In this document: in pieces, positions 42,937-56,484 of the stretch
Layout: every line of letters begins with the position of its first letter
Numbering within the stretch: position 1 is the first letter of the stretch
Assembly: GCF_013385635.1 (NCBI RefSeq)
Contig: NZ_JACAPR010000011.1
Span: 310,001-374,000 of the forward strand
Source: Pseudomonas gingeri
Lineage (GTDB): Bacteria > Pseudomonadota > Gammaproteobacteria > Pseudomonadales > Pseudomonadaceae
DNA length: 64,000 nucleotides
Direction: 5' to 3'
The notes under the pieces: model-generated
What the model was told of the DNA's origin: nothing
Database searches by the model: none
The model's input: only the letters and a program-made list of their open reading frames with translations
Position numbers and translations under genes: made by a program

Positions 42937-44370
42937 TCATTGGTCCAGCAGCGACCGCACGATCCGCCCCAAGGTTTCCATCGCGTGCTCCGACACCTCG
43001 CTCCACGGGCTGCCGTAGTTCAAGCGGATGCAATTGCGAAAGCGTCGGGTCGGCGAAAAAATCGGTCCCGGGGCCAGGCTGATGCCTTGGGCCAGCGCAA
43101 TCTGGAACAGCTTCAGCGAGTCCATCTGTTCCGGCAGTTCCAGCCACAGGAAATAACCGCCGGCCGGTTGGCTGACCCGGGTCTGTGCCGGGAAGTAGCG
43201 GCCGATGGCCGCGAGCATGGCACTTTGCTGTTCTTCCAGGGCATAGCGCAGGCGGCGCAGATGGCGGTCGTAGCCGCCGTGTTGCAGGTAGTCGGCGATG
43301 GCCGCCTGGGCCGGCATCGAGGCACAGAGCGAGGTCATCAGCTTCAGCCGTTCGATCTTCTGCGCGTAGCGTCCCGCCGCGACCCAGCCGATGCGATAGC
43401 CGGGGGCCAGGCTCTTGGCGAAGGAACCGCAGTGCATCACCAGGCCTTCGGTGTCGAAGGCCTTGGCCGGCTTCGGGGCCTGCTGGCCGTAATAGAGTTC
43501 GGCGTAGACATCGTCCTCGATCAGCGGCACCTGATGCCCGCGCAGCAGTTCCACCAGTGCCTGTTTCTTCGCCTCGGGCATGGTCGCGCCCATGGGATTC
43601 TGGAAGCTGGTCATGCACCACACGGCCTTGATCGGGTGGCGTTCGAGAGTCTGCGCCAGCACGCCGAGGTCGATGCCGTCCCGTGGGTGCACGGGGATTT
43701 CCACCGCCTTGAGTTTCAGTCGCTCGAGTATCTGCAGGCAGGCGTAGAACGCCGGGGCTTCGATGGCGACCAGGTCGCCGGGCTCGGTGACGGCTTGCAG
43801 GCACAGGTTCAGCGCTTCCAGGGCACCGTTGGTGATCAGCAGCTCCTCCATGGGCAGCATCAGCCCGCCGACCATGTAGCGCAGGGCGATCTGCCGGCGC
43901 AGTTGCGGATTGCCCGGCGACAGATCGGTGACCACCATGCGCGGGTCCATCTCGCGGCTGGCGCTGGCCAGGGAGCGGGCCAGGCGTTGCAGCGGAAACA
44001 GCGTCGGGCTGGGGAAGGCCGAGCCGAAGGGCACGGTGCTCGGGTCCTTGATCGAGTCGAGCACCGAGAACACCAGCTCGCTGACATCGACCTTGGTGGA
44101 TTCGTGGACCTGGTGGCTGATCACCGGCTCCGAGAACGGGCTCGGTGCATGGGTATTGACGAAGTAACCCGAGCGCGGCCGGGCGCGAATCAGCCCGCGA
44201 CGCTCCAGCAGGTAGTAGGCCTGGAACACCGTGGACGGGCTGACGCCGTAGGTCTGGCTGGCATAGCGCACCGACGGCACCCGTTGTCCGGGCCCGAGGA
44301 CTCCGGAGCGGATCAGTTCGGCGATATCGTCGGCGAATTTCTCGTAGCGTTTCATGGTGGCTTGGCTCAT
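42937..44370 (-). CDS. MocR/PdxR-type regulator: GntR helix-turn-helix fused to aminotransferase domain
   Basis: 477 residues. An N-terminal GntR winged helix (RSGVLGPGQRVPSVRYAS, VSPSTVFQAYYLLERRGLIRARPRSGYFV) is followed by a fold-type I aminotransferase domain. ITNGALEALNLCLQA, SFQNPMGATMPEAKK and HCGSFAKSLAPGYRIGWV, with the PLP lysine, are present. MocR proteins sense PLP or amino compounds and regulate a nearby gene, not necessarily one here. ATG 44355 is an alternative start. Confidence 0.9.
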   Translation of the reverse strand: MSQATMKRYEKFADDIAELIRSGVLGPGQRVPSVRYASQTYGVSPSTVFQAYYLLERRGLIRARPRSGYFVNTHAPSPFSEPVISHQVHESTKVDVSELVFSVLDSIKDPSTVPFGSAFPSPTLFPLQRLARSLASASREMDPRMVVTDLSPGNPQLRRQIALRYMVGGLMLPMEELLITNGALEALNLCLQAVTEPGDLVAIEAPAFYACLQILERLKLKAVEIPVHPRDGIDLGVLAQTLERHPIKAVWCMTSFQNPMGATMPEAKKQALVELLRGHQVPLIEDDVYAELYYGQQAPKPAKAFDTEGLVMHCGSFAKSLAPGYRIGWVAAGRYAQKIERLKLMTSLCASMPAQAAIADYLQHGGYDRHLRRLRYALEEQQSAMLAAIGRYFPAQTRVSQPAGGYFLWLELPEQMDSLKLFQIALAQGISLAPGPIFSPTRRFRNCIRLNYGSPWSEVSEHAMETLGRIVRSLLDQ

Positions 44371-44440
44371 TCGATACGGGCACGCAAGTCTTGTTCGAGG
44401 GGCGTTCCCGGGGCTTCTCGCGCCCGGGGATTCTATGTCA

Positions 44441-45871
44441 TCAGCGATTCAGCGGGGCGACAAAGCGGCTTTTTGCCACGCTGTAGATGCCGGGCTCATC
44501 ATCATCGATCACCCGGAAGTTGAGTTCCTGGGAACTGCTTGCCGGTTTGTCGGTGGTCATCGCTACCGACACCGGGAAATCGGCGATCTCGCCGGCGGCC
44601 AGGCTCAGTTCGGTCTTGCCCTGTAACTGGAAACCCTCGCTGTCGAGCAGTTCCAGGCGGTACTGCTGGTGCTGCTGGGTCTTGTTGATGACCTTGAGGC
44701 TGTAGATATTCTCGATCTGCCCCTGGCTGTTTTCGCGGAACAGGCCACGGTCCTTGCTGACGTCCAGTGACACCATCGGCCGTTGCACCAGCGCTACCAC
44801 CAGCGCGCCGATCATGATCAGCAGCACCGCGCTGTAGCCGATCAGGCGTGGTCGCAGCAGATGGGTCTTGCCGCCCTGCAACTGGTGCTCGGAGGTGTAG
44901 CTGACCAGGCCACGGGCATAACCCATCTTGTCCATGATCGAGTCGCAGGCGTCGATGCACGCCGCGCAGCCGATGCATTCCATCTGCAGGCCGTCACGGA
45001 TGTCGATGCCGGTGGGGCAGACCTGCACGCACATCTGGCAGTCGATGCAGTCGCCGAGGCCGACGCTGGTCGGGGCCACTTCACGCTTGCGCGGGCCACG
45101 ATTCTCGCCACGGGCGGCGTCGTAGGAGATGGTCAGGGTGTCCTTGTCGAACATCACGCTCTGGAAGCGCGCGTAGGGGCACATGTGCATGCACACCGCT
45201 TCGCGCAGCCAGCCGGCGTTGATATAGGTGGCGCCGGTGAAGAACAGCACCCAGAACAGGCTGACACCGCCGATTTGCAAGGTCGCCAGCTCCTGGACCA
45301 GCGGCCGGATCGGCGTGAAGTAACCGACGAAGGTCAGTGCGGTCAGCAGGCTGATGGCCAGCCACAGGGTGTGCTTGGCGGCGCGCCGGGCCAGCTTGTT
45401 CGGACCCCAGGGTGCGGCCTGCAGCTTGATCCGCTGGTTGCGCTCGCCCTCGGTGATTTTCTCGCACCACATGAACAGCCAGGTCCATGAGCTCTGCGGG
45501 CAGGTATAGCCGCACCAGACCCGCCCGGCGAACACGGTGATCGCGAACAGGCCGAAGGCGCAGATGATCAGCAACGCCGAGAGCAGGATGAAGTCCTGGG
45601 GCCAGAAGGTCGCGCCGAAGATATGGAACTTGCTGTTCGCCAGGTCCCACAGCACCGCCTGGCGCCCGCCCCAGTTCAGCCAGACGGTGCCGAAGAACAG
45701 CAGGAACAGGAAGCCTGCACCACTCAGGCGCAGGTTGCGGAACAGGCCGGTGAAGCTGCGGGTATGGATCAGGTTGTCGCTGGACTTGGCCTTTATCTTC
45801 CTGGGCTGCTGCAGGTCGGGGTGTAAAGGCTCGAAGGTTTCAACTATCTGGACGGGGATTCGTTCGCTCAT
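44441..45871 (-). CDS. ccoG: Cytochrome c oxidase accessory protein CcoG (FixG/RdxA)
   Basis: 476 residues. There are several membrane segments, then two [4Fe-4S] ligand sets in CIDCQMCVQVCPTGIDIRDG and CIGCAACIDACD, and a C-terminal periplasmic Ig-like domain. GRVWCGYTCPQSSWT is typical. CcoG reduces copper for cbb3 oxidase assembly. The start MSERIPVQ at 45871 is the usual one; 45895 is a possible upstream start. The ccoNOPQ genes are not in this window. Confidence 0.92.
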   Translation of the reverse strand: MSERIPVQIVETFEPLHPDLQQPRKIKAKSSDNLIHTRSFTGLFRNLRLSGAGFLFLLFFGTVWLNWGGRQAVLWDLANSKFHIFGATFWPQDFILLSALLIICAFGLFAITVFAGRVWCGYTCPQSSWTWLFMWCEKITEGERNQRIKLQAAPWGPNKLARRAAKHTLWLAISLLTALTFVGYFTPIRPLVQELATLQIGGVSLFWVLFFTGATYINAGWLREAVCMHMCPYARFQSVMFDKDTLTISYDAARGENRGPRKREVAPTSVGLGDCIDCQMCVQVCPTGIDIRDGLQMECIGCAACIDACDSIMDKMGYARGLVSYTSEHQLQGGKTHLLRPRLIGYSAVLLIMIGALVVALVQRPMVSLDVSKDRGLFRENSQGQIENIYSLKVINKTQQHQQYRLELLDSEGFQLQGKTELSLAAGEIADFPVSVAMTTDKPASSSQELNFRVIDDDEPGIYSVAKSRFVAPLNR

Positions 45872-46078
45872 GGTCTGTCGCTCATCAGCCTCCATCAGGC
45901 CAGGGCACTATGCCGAGCGAACTGTATGCATAACAGACTCAGGTATCTGAATAAAAAGCGGATCAGATGGCCGCGCGCGCGCGCCTGCGACACCTTGTCC
46001 CAGCGCGTGCTGCGCCACGGTTGGCGTGCCCGCCGCTGCTTGGCACAAGGGCAGGGCGGGCACGCTGACACGGGTCAA

Positions 46079-46318
46079 TCAAATCACCGAATCACTGGAA
46101 GTGGCCTTCACATGGTGGCGGCCATCGACTGCACCCGCGACGGTCAGCGCATCGGCTTCTGCTTCGGTAATCACGATCGACTGGCCGTCGAGTTCCGCGC
46201 GGGACATGCTCAGGGCGTCATCAGTGGTGATGGTCACGTCCTTGGCCGAACCGTGGACCTCGATGTGGTCTCCTTCCAGGGTGCAGGTCTGGCTGCGTAG
46301 ATCGATCTTCACGGGCAT
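46079..46318 (-). CDS. DUF3203 protein
   Basis: 79 residues with the DUF3203 pattern as I know it from Pseudomonas: KIDLRSQTCTLEGDHIEVHG, TITTDDALSMSRAELDG and ITEAEADALTVAGAVDGR. GGAG lies upstream. No signal peptide. Its function is unknown. Confidence 0.8.
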   Translation of the reverse strand: MPVKIDLRSQTCTLEGDHIEVHGSAKDVTITTDDALSMSRAELDGQSIVITEAEADALTVAGAVDGRHHVKATSSDSVI

Positions 46319-46460
46319 GGTGTTCTCCTTTTTCTCCGGCTGATAAGCATTAGGGTTCCCGGGCCGGCCATCGTTCGCTGCAGCCGATTAGCGGTCATGG
46401 ACCGAACCGGCGCACTGGCGCGGGTGTCCACCGCTTATCGAGCATAAAGAGGGCGGGATC

Positions 46461-46967
46461 ATGGAAGCCTGGTGGCACACCGTATGGACGACGTTGCAAG
46501 CCGAGTTCGCCGATATCGGCGATGCCCAGCAGGTGACCCGCATCACCTTGCGCCTGTTGATTGCCGCCCTGCTCGGCGGGGTGCTGGGCTTCGAGCGGGA
46601 GCAGAAGGGCAAGGCCGCGGGGGTGCGCACCCACATGCTCGTCGCGATGGGGGCGGCGCTGTTTGTGCTGGTGCCGCAGATGTCCGGCGCCCAGGCCGAT
46701 GCGATGAGCCGGGTGGTGCAAGGGGTGATCGCCGGCATTGGCTTCCTCGGTGCCGGCACGATCCTCAAGGGCCATGCCGACGAGGAGGGCCAACACGTCA
46801 AAGGACTGACCACCGCCGCCGGTTTGTGGATGACCGCCGCCATCGGCGTGGCGGCGGGGCTGGGGCGCGAGTCGACGGCCGTACTGAGCACCGTCCTCGC
46901 CCTGGCGGTGTTCAGCCTGATGCCCAAGGTCGTGCGGCTGCTGGAAAAACAGCCGCCCGAATCGTAG
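46461..46967 (+). CDS. MgtC/SapB-family membrane protein
   Basis: 168 residues. The MgtC core RLLIAALLGGVLGFEREQKGKAAGVRTHMLVAMGAALF holds the conserved Glu-Arg-Glu and RTH motifs, and IAGIGFLGAGTILKG follows. There are about four membrane segments. MgtC proteins affect growth at low magnesium and inhibit the F-type ATPase. The longer cytoplasmic ACT-like domain of true MgtC is absent, so the SapB-type name is safer. Confidence 0.88.
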   Translation: MEAWWHTVWTTLQAEFADIGDAQQVTRITLRLLIAALLGGVLGFEREQKGKAAGVRTHMLVAMGAALFVLVPQMSGAQADAMSRVVQGVIAGIGFLGAGTILKGHADEEGQHVKGLTTAAGLWMTAAIGVAAGLGRESTAVLSTVLALAVFSLMPKVVRLLEKQPPES

Positions 46968-46980
46968 CCCGCATCCGCGT

Positions 46981-47148
46981 CTATGCTTGCTGCGCGATCA
47001 CCGGCGGCATGGTGGTCGGCGGGTCGATCTTCGGTGGCGGGGTGGTGTCGGGCGGTTCCTGCTCCGGTATCGGTTGTGGCCCGGTCGGCGGCAAGGTCGG
47101 TTTATCGATATTGGGATCGGGCGTTTCCGCCGGAATCGGAATATTCAT
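46981..47148 (-). CDS. Small proline-rich protein
   Basis: 55 residues beginning MNIPIPAETPDPN with many PP and DPP motifs and no signal peptide or membrane segment. AGAGG lies before ATG 47148. It looks disordered. I recall similar short proteins in other Pseudomonas genomes, but no function. Confidence 0.6.
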   Translation of the reverse strand: MNIPIPAETPDPNIDKPTLPPTGPQPIPEQEPPDTTPPPKIDPPTTMPPVIAQQA

Positions 47149-47391
47149 GAAGTGGCCTCTTTTATGCGTGGTCCGAGCATGTGGGGCGCCCGGCACCGTG
47201 TGTAGCGATGGACCCTGTGCGTTCGCGTTTGACTGCACTTTTTTGACGAGTGGACGTTGCCGGCATATCCGTCTGAACTTTTAACGCGCCGTCCGGCTCC
47301 GAACTTGAGCGGCCTTTCAGGATGAAGCCAGCCGCGACGAATCATGATCATGCAGGGTAGAGCGTCCACAGGACGTAAGGAGTGATGCTCG

Positions 47392-49389
47392 ATGACAGCT
47401 GATAAATCGTTGGACGAGGAAATCACCGAAGTCCTGCCGTTGTCCCAGGCGCTGTTGCTGCCACGCATCGCCATCGAGAACGTGACGCCGTCCGTCGATG
47501 GCGGGCAGTTCGCGGTCAAGGCGGTGGCCGGGCAGGAGCTCACGGTGAGTGCCAAGGTGTTTACCGATGGGCATGACAAGCTGGCGGTGATGCTGGCCTG
47601 GAAAGCCACCGATGCGGCCGATTGGCAGCGCTCGGTGATGAGCGACCAGGGTAATAACGCCTGGCAGGGCCGGCTGCGGGTCGGTGGCCAGGGGCATTAT
47701 GTGTACCGGATCGAAGCCTGGATCGATCAGTTCGGCAGTTTTTGCTACGAACTGGAGAAGAAATTCGTTGCCGGGGTGCTGATCGACCTGGAGTTGCAGG
47801 AGGGCCGCGAACACGTCCGCCAGGCCATCGAACGCAGTCAGGGCGATCTGGTGCAACGCCTGACGGCTTTGCATGAGGAACTGTCGCACCTGTCCAACGA
47901 CGGCCAGGTCGAGTGTTTTCTCAAACCGGCCACGGCGGTGCTGATGCGTCTCGCGGACCATCATGCCTATCTCAGCCGCAGCTATGATTTTCCCCTGGAA
48001 GTCGAGCGCAGCCTGGCGCAGTTCGCCAGCTGGTACGAGCTGTTCCCGCGTTCCGTCACCGATCGCGCCTCGCGCCACGGCACCTTCAATGACGTGCATG
48101 CGCGCTTGCCGGCGATCCGTGACATGGGCTTCGACGTGTTGTACTTCCCGCCGATCCATCCCATCGGCCGACGCCATCGCAAGGGCCCGAACAATGCCCT
48201 GACTGCCGGCCCCGACGATCCGGGCAGCCCTTATGCCATCGGTAGCGAAGAGGGCGGGCACGAGGCGATTCATCCGCAGTTGGGCAGCCGCGAGGATTTC
48301 CGCCGACTGGTGGCCGCCGCCGCCGACCACGGCCTGGAGATCGCCCTGGATTTCGCCATCCAGTGTTCCCAGGACCATCCCTGGCTGCAGCAACATCCCG
48401 GCTGGTTCAACTGGCGGCCGGACGGCACGATCAAATACGCCGAGAACCCGCCGAAGAAATACCAGGACATCGTCAACGTTGACTTCTACGCGGCCGAGGC
48501 CATTCCCAGCCTGTGGATCGAGCTGCGCGATATCGTCGTCGGCTGGGTCGAGGAGGGCGTGAAGATCTTTCGCGTCGATAACCCGCACACCAAACCACTG
48601 CCTTTCTGGCAATGGCTGATCGCCGATGTTCGCGGCCGTCATCCCGAAGTGATCTTTCTCGCCGAGGCCTTCACCACGCCGGCGATGATGGCGCGCCTGG
48701 GCAAGGTCGGTTATTCCCAGAGCTACACCTACTTCACCTGGCGCAACACCAAGGCCGAGCTGGCGAGCTACTTCAGCGAACTGAACCAGTCGCCCTGGCG
48801 CGAGTGCTACCGGCCGAATTTCTTCGTCAATACCCCGGATATCAACCCGGCCTTCCTGCACGAGTCGGGTCGCGCCGGGTTTCTTATCCGCGCGGTGCTG
48901 GCGACCATGGGCTCCGGCCTGTGGGGCATGTATTCGGGGTTCGAGATCTGCGAATCGGCACCGGTGCCGGGCAAGGAAGAGTACCTGGACTCGGAGAAGT
49001 ACGAGATCCGCCCGCGGGACTTCAATACGCCGGGCAACATCATTGCCGAGATCGCCCAGCTCAACCGTATCCGCCGCCAGCACCCGGCCTTGCAGACGCA
49101 CCTGGGGTTGCAGGTCTACAACGCCTGGAACGACAACATCCTGTACTTCGGCAAACGCACCGCCGACCGCAAGAGCTTCATCCTGGTGGCGGTCAGCCTT
49201 GACCCGCACAACGCCCAGGAGGCGCATTTCGAACTGCCGCTGTGGGAGTTCGGATTGCCCGACGATGCCGCGACCCGCGGTGAAGACCTGATGAATGGCC
49301 ATACCTGGACCTGGCACGGCAAGACCCAGTGGATGCGCATCGAACCCTGGCACCAGCCGTTTGGCATCTGGCGGATCACCACGATCTGA
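47392..49389 (+). CDS. glgE: Alpha-1,4-glucan:maltose-1-phosphate maltosyltransferase
   Basis: 665 residues, typical for GlgE. The N-terminal beta-domain and helical insert precede a GH13_3 barrel. FPPIHPIGRRHRKGPNN, the nucleophile Asp in VKIFRVDNPHTKP, and the acid Glu in VIFLAEAFT are visible, as is NFFVNTPDINPAFLHESGR. It extends alpha-glucan with maltose-1-phosphate made by the next gene's maltokinase domain. AAGGAG lies before the ATG. It leads the glgE-treS-glgB operon. Confidence 0.95.
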   Translation: MTADKSLDEEITEVLPLSQALLLPRIAIENVTPSVDGGQFAVKAVAGQELTVSAKVFTDGHDKLAVMLAWKATDAADWQRSVMSDQGNNAWQGRLRVGGQGHYVYRIEAWIDQFGSFCYELEKKFVAGVLIDLELQEGREHVRQAIERSQGDLVQRLTALHEELSHLSNDGQVECFLKPATAVLMRLADHHAYLSRSYDFPLEVERSLAQFASWYELFPRSVTDRASRHGTFNDVHARLPAIRDMGFDVLYFPPIHPIGRRHRKGPNNALTAGPDDPGSPYAIGSEEGGHEAIHPQLGSREDFRRLVAAAADHGLEIALDFAIQCSQDHPWLQQHPGWFNWRPDGTIKYAENPPKKYQDIVNVDFYAAEAIPSLWIELRDIVVGWVEEGVKIFRVDNPHTKPLPFWQWLIADVRGRHPEVIFLAEAFTTPAMMARLGKVGYSQSYTYFTWRNTKAELASYFSELNQSPWRECYRPNFFVNTPDINPAFLHESGRAGFLIRAVLATMGSGLWGMYSGFEICESAPVPGKEEYLDSEKYEIRPRDFNTPGNIIAEIAQLNRIRRQHPALQTHLGLQVYNAWNDNILYFGKRTADRKSFILVAVSLDPHNAQEAHFELPLWEFGLPDDAATRGEDLMNGHTWTWHGKTQWMRIEPWHQPFGIWRITTI

Positions 49390-49390
49390 T

Positions 49391-49484
49391 TGTGGCGAGG
49401 GGGCAAGCCCCCGCTGGGCTGCGAAGCGGCCCTGAATCCAGGCTACGGCTGCGCCGCCGAGCGGGGGCAAGCCCCCTCGCCACC
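49391..49484. repeat. REPIN-like inverted repeat between glgE and treS
   Basis: TGTGGCGAGGGGGCAAGCCC and GGGGGCAAGCCCCCTCGCCA form inverted ends of a ~94-bp element of a different REP type from 36416 and 42841. Confidence 0.85.
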
Positions 49485-49500
49485 ATTTAAGGAGTTACCC

Positions 49501-52835
<3,335 letters not shown>

Positions 52836-52839
<4 letters not shown>

Positions 52840-55064
52840 GTACAAGTAAGGAACAAGGTAAAACGAAGGCCAGCCTGTTACCCGCCAGCCACGATATCGA
52901 AGCGCTGGTGCGCGCCGAACACCAGGACCCGTTTGCCATTCTCGGTCCCCATGATGACGGCGCGGATGGGCAGTTTATCCGCGCGTTCCTGCCGGGCGCC
53001 CTGAGCGTCGAGGTCCTTGCCCGTGGCAGCGAGGAGCTGCTGGGTAGCCTGGACAGCAGCGCGGTACCTGGCTTGTATGTCGGTCACCTGGCGGATCGCC
53101 AGCCCTACCTGCTGCGTGTCCAGTGGGCCGGTGGCGAGCAGATCTGCGAAGACCCCTACAGCTTCGGCCCCTTGCTGGGGGAGATGGACCTGTACCTGTT
53201 CGCCGAGGGCAATCACCGTGACCTGAGCGGTTGTCTCGGTGCCCAGGTGATGACGGTCGACGGCATCGACGGTGTGCGTTTCGCGGTGTGGGCACCGAAT
53301 GCCCGGCGGGTTTCGGTGGTCGGCGATTTCAATATCTGGGACGGCCGTCGCCATCCGATGCGCCTGCGTCATTCGAGCGGGGTCTGGGAAATCTTTATCC
53401 CGCGCCTGCATCCGGGCGAGGCCTACAAGTACGAGATCCTCGCCGCCGATACGATCCTGCCGCTCAAGGCCGACCCGGTGGCCCTGGCGACCCAGTTGCC
53501 GCCGGATACCGCCTCGCGGGTGGCCTCGCCGTTGCGCATCGACTGGCAGGACCAGGAATGGATGCAGGCCCGTGGCGAACGGCAACGGCCGAACGCACCG
53601 CTGTCGATCTATGAGCTGCACGCCGGCTCCTGGCAGTGCGAGATCGATGAGGTGGGCGAGGTGTCCCGTCAGTACAGCTGGGGCGAACTGGCCGAGCGGC
53701 TGATCCCCTATGTCCGGCAACTGGGCTTCACCCATATCGAACTGATGCCGATCATGGAGCATCCCTTCGGCGGCTCCTGGGGCTATCAACCGCTGTCGCA
53801 ATTCGCGCCCAGTGCACGGTATGGCACGCCGGACGAATTCGCCGCCTTCGTCAACGCCTGCCACCAGGCCGGTATCGGCGTGATCCTCGACTGGGTGCCG
53901 GCGCATTTTCCCACCGATACCCATGGCCTGGCGCAGTTCGACGGCACGGCGCTGTACGAGTATGGCAACCCGCTGGAAGGCTTTCACCAGGATTGGGACA
54001 CGCTGATCTACAACCTGGGGCGCACCGAGGTGCACGGTTTCATGCTGGCTTCGGCGCTGCACTGGCTCAAGCATTTCCATGTCGACGGGCTGCGGGTGGA
54101 TGCGGTGGCGTCGATGCTCTACCGCGACTATTCGCGCCAGGCCGGGGAGTGGGTGCCCAATCGCCACGGCGGCCGCGAGAACCTCGAGGCCATCGACTTC
54201 CTGCGCCATCTCAACGATGTGGTGGCCCTGGAAGCACCGGGCGCCCTGGTTATCGCCGAGGAGTCCACGGCCTGGCCGGGAGTCAGCCAGGGCACCCAGC
54301 AGGGCGGCCTGGGTTTCGCCTACAAGTGGAACATGGGCTGGATGCATGACTCGCTGCATTACATCCAGCAGGACCCGGTGTACCGCGCGCACCACCATAA
54401 CGAGCTGAGCTTCGGCCTGGTGTACGCCTGGTCCGAGCGTTTCATCCTGCCGATTTCCCATGATGAGGTGGTGCACGGCAAACATTCGCTGATCGACAAG
54501 ATGCCCGGCGACCGCTGGCAGAAGTTCGCCAACCTGCGCGCCTACCTGAGTTTCATGTGGGCGCATCCGGGCAAGAAGCTGCTGTTCATGGGCTGTGAGT
54601 TCGGCCAGTGGCGCGAATGGAATCACGACCAGCAACTGGACTGGTACTTGCTGCAATATTCCGAGCACCTGGGCGTGCAGAAGCTGGTCAGCGATCTCAA
54701 CCAGCTCTATCGCGAGGAGCCGGCGCTGTACGACCAGGACGATGCGCCCCAGGGCTTCCAGTGGCTGATCGGCGATGACGCCACCAACAGTGTCTACGCC
54801 TGGTTGCGCTGGAGCCGCGAGGGGCGGCCGCTGCTGGTGGTCGCCAACTTCACCCCGGTGCCGCGCGAGGCCTACCGGGTCGGCGTGCCCTTTGCCGGGC
54901 AGTGGAAAGAGGTGATCAACAGCGATGCGGCGATCTATGCCGGCTCCAATTATGGCAATGGTGGCGGGGCTTTCACCGAAGACCACGCCAGCCATGGCCA
55001 GGCCACGTCTCTGGTGTTGAACCTGCCACCGCTGGCGGTGTTGATGTTGCAGCCGCAAGGCTGA
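52836..55064 (+). CDS. glgB: 1,4-alpha-glucan branching enzyme
   Basis: 742 residues. An N-terminal CBM48 domain ([23 protein letters not shown]) is followed by the GH13_9 barrel. [20 protein letters not shown], nucleophile Asp in [17 protein letters not shown], Glu in [13 protein letters not shown] and [12 protein letters not shown] are diagnostic. It branches the glucan made by GlgE. The ATG overlaps the treS stop codon. Confidence 0.95.
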
Positions 55065-55078
55065 GGCGACTGATCCCG

Positions 55079-55107
55079 TGGCGAGCGGGCAAGTCCGCTC
55101 GCCACAA
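55079..55107. repeat. Single REP palindrome after glgB
   Basis: GTGGCGAGCGGGCAAGTCCG then CTCGCCACA gives one hairpin between convergent genes; it probably ends the glgB transcript. Confidence 0.7.
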
Positions 55108-55127
55108 ATGATGCCCGGCGCGAGTGC

Positions 55128-56174
55128 TTACCAACGCATCCGCACGCCGATATTGCCGATGATGCCGTTCAAGCCATTGTCGTCGGAGGTGCCGCTGTAG
55201 TCCGCGCTGACATACAGGCTGACGGTCGGCGAGACCCGGGCCACCAGGCCCAGCCCCAGCTCCACGGTGGAGGCGTTGCGACTGCTGCTGATCTTGTCGA
55301 CCTGCTCCAGGCTCAAGGTGTTGCCACTGCCGAAGGTGTGCCAGAAGTTGGTACGCAGGTAGGGTTCCACCGGCAGGCCGCGGACCTCGTAGGCGCCTTT
55401 GAGGCGGGCGCCGATCCTGCCGCTCCAGAGCGACTGGTCCGCGGATGCATCCGTCAGGCCGGCGTTATTCCCGCTGACTTGCTGGTTGACCAGTTGTGCC
55501 TGGGGTTCTATGACCCAGTTGTTGCCCAGGCCTATGGGGAATCCACCTTCCAGCGAAAACGTCCGACCCCTGGAGGACGTGCCTTGCAGGGTGCCCTGGG
55601 CCGAGCGGATATAGGTCGTGCCCTGGCTGTTCATGGCAGTGAGGTTGACGTGCCAACCCTGTTGTCCGGTCAGACTCCAGAACGCCCCGACATTGTTGCC
55701 CGCGGCATTCAAACCGTCGGCACGCGGATCGCGGGGAGCCATGACAAACCCGTCGACCGGGTCCAGTGGCCCGCTTTGCCCGGTGAATACACCGGTCCTG
55801 AGGGTATGACCGCCGCTGCGATTGGCATAGGCACCGGGAATGATCAGCAAGTCGCCAAACGCTCCGGAAAACAACGGGTCGAGGTTGCCGGTTTCGTTTA
55901 CGCCCAACGCCCTGTCACGGAATCCGCTGTAGGCTTCGGGATTGCCGTTGTTCGCCACGATGGCTGCAAACCGCGAGCCGGGCAGGCGCTCGCTGTTATC
56001 CAGCGTCAATGGCTGGCCGGAACGCAACAGGGTGGGCGTGTTGTTGGCAAGCCAGGCCTGCGGATCGTCCTCGGCTGGGGCCGCCTGCAGTTCCAGGGCG
56101 GAACACAGCAGGAGGGAAGTCGAAGCCATATTAACCATCGTCCTCAGGGTAGGGTGGGTCATGAACGTTTTCAT
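55128..56174 (-). CDS. Short autotransporter-barrel-like outer-membrane protein
   Basis: 348 residues. An N-terminal Sec signal (about 1-32) is followed by a ~120-residue region and then a beta-barrel-like domain. The barrel-like part has GRTFSLEGGFPIGLGNNWVIEPQAQLVNQQ, WSGRIGARLKGAYEVRGLPVEPYLRTNFWHTFG and the closing NIGVRMRW with a terminal aromatic residue. This is the autotransporter barrel pattern, but the barrel is shorter than usual and no long passenger is present. Either a free-standing barrel or a remnant. Confidence 0.7.
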   Translation of the reverse strand: MKTFMTHPTLRTMVNMASTSLLLCSALELQAAPAEDDPQAWLANNTPTLLRSGQPLTLDNSERLPGSRFAAIVANNGNPEAYSGFRDRALGVNETGNLDPLFSGAFGDLLIIPGAYANRSGGHTLRTGVFTGQSGPLDPVDGFVMAPRDPRADGLNAAGNNVGAFWSLTGQQGWHVNLTAMNSQGTTYIRSAQGTLQGTSSRGRTFSLEGGFPIGLGNNWVIEPQAQLVNQQVSGNNAGLTDASADQSLWSGRIGARLKGAYEVRGLPVEPYLRTNFWHTFGSGNTLSLEQVDKISSSRNASTVELGLGLVARVSPTVSLYVSADYSGTSDDNGLNGIIGNIGVRMRW

Positions 56175-56252
56175 CGGGTGTTCCTTGCTGTCGCATAGAT
56201 ACCTGCACTGGTGCCTCTCCTACCCCCGAACGAGGGGCGGCCGAAATCATCG

Positions 56253-56312
56253 GGGCAAACCCTCGGCGACCCGCGCCAGGCGGGCATCCGAGGGCTTGTC
56301 CCTTGGGTTTTA
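56253..56312. repeat. REP-like palindrome
   Basis: GGGCAAACCCTCGGCGACCC and GGCGGGCATCCGAGGGCTTG form a long hairpin. It lies in the 310-bp gap (56175-56484). Otherwise the gap is AT-rich with no ORF; promoters may lie there. Confidence 0.6.
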
Positions 56313-56484
56313 AAACCGGGGATAGTCACTTGTAGCTAAGGAGAGGTGTGGGGTTGCGTCAAGAAAATAGCGAATAAACAGACAGGCTGAATCAGGATTT
56401 ACAACCTATTGATCATTCGGTTATTTAAGTTGTTACCGTTGATTCTGAACGGGCCTGAAAAGCGCTCATTTCGGCCCGTCTTGC

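Noticed and set aside
47317..49470. Long minus-strand ORF (717 codons) opposite glgE; similar ones opposite glgB and the vWA-like gene
   Set aside because: Antisense shadows of genes with unmistakable motifs on the other strand.
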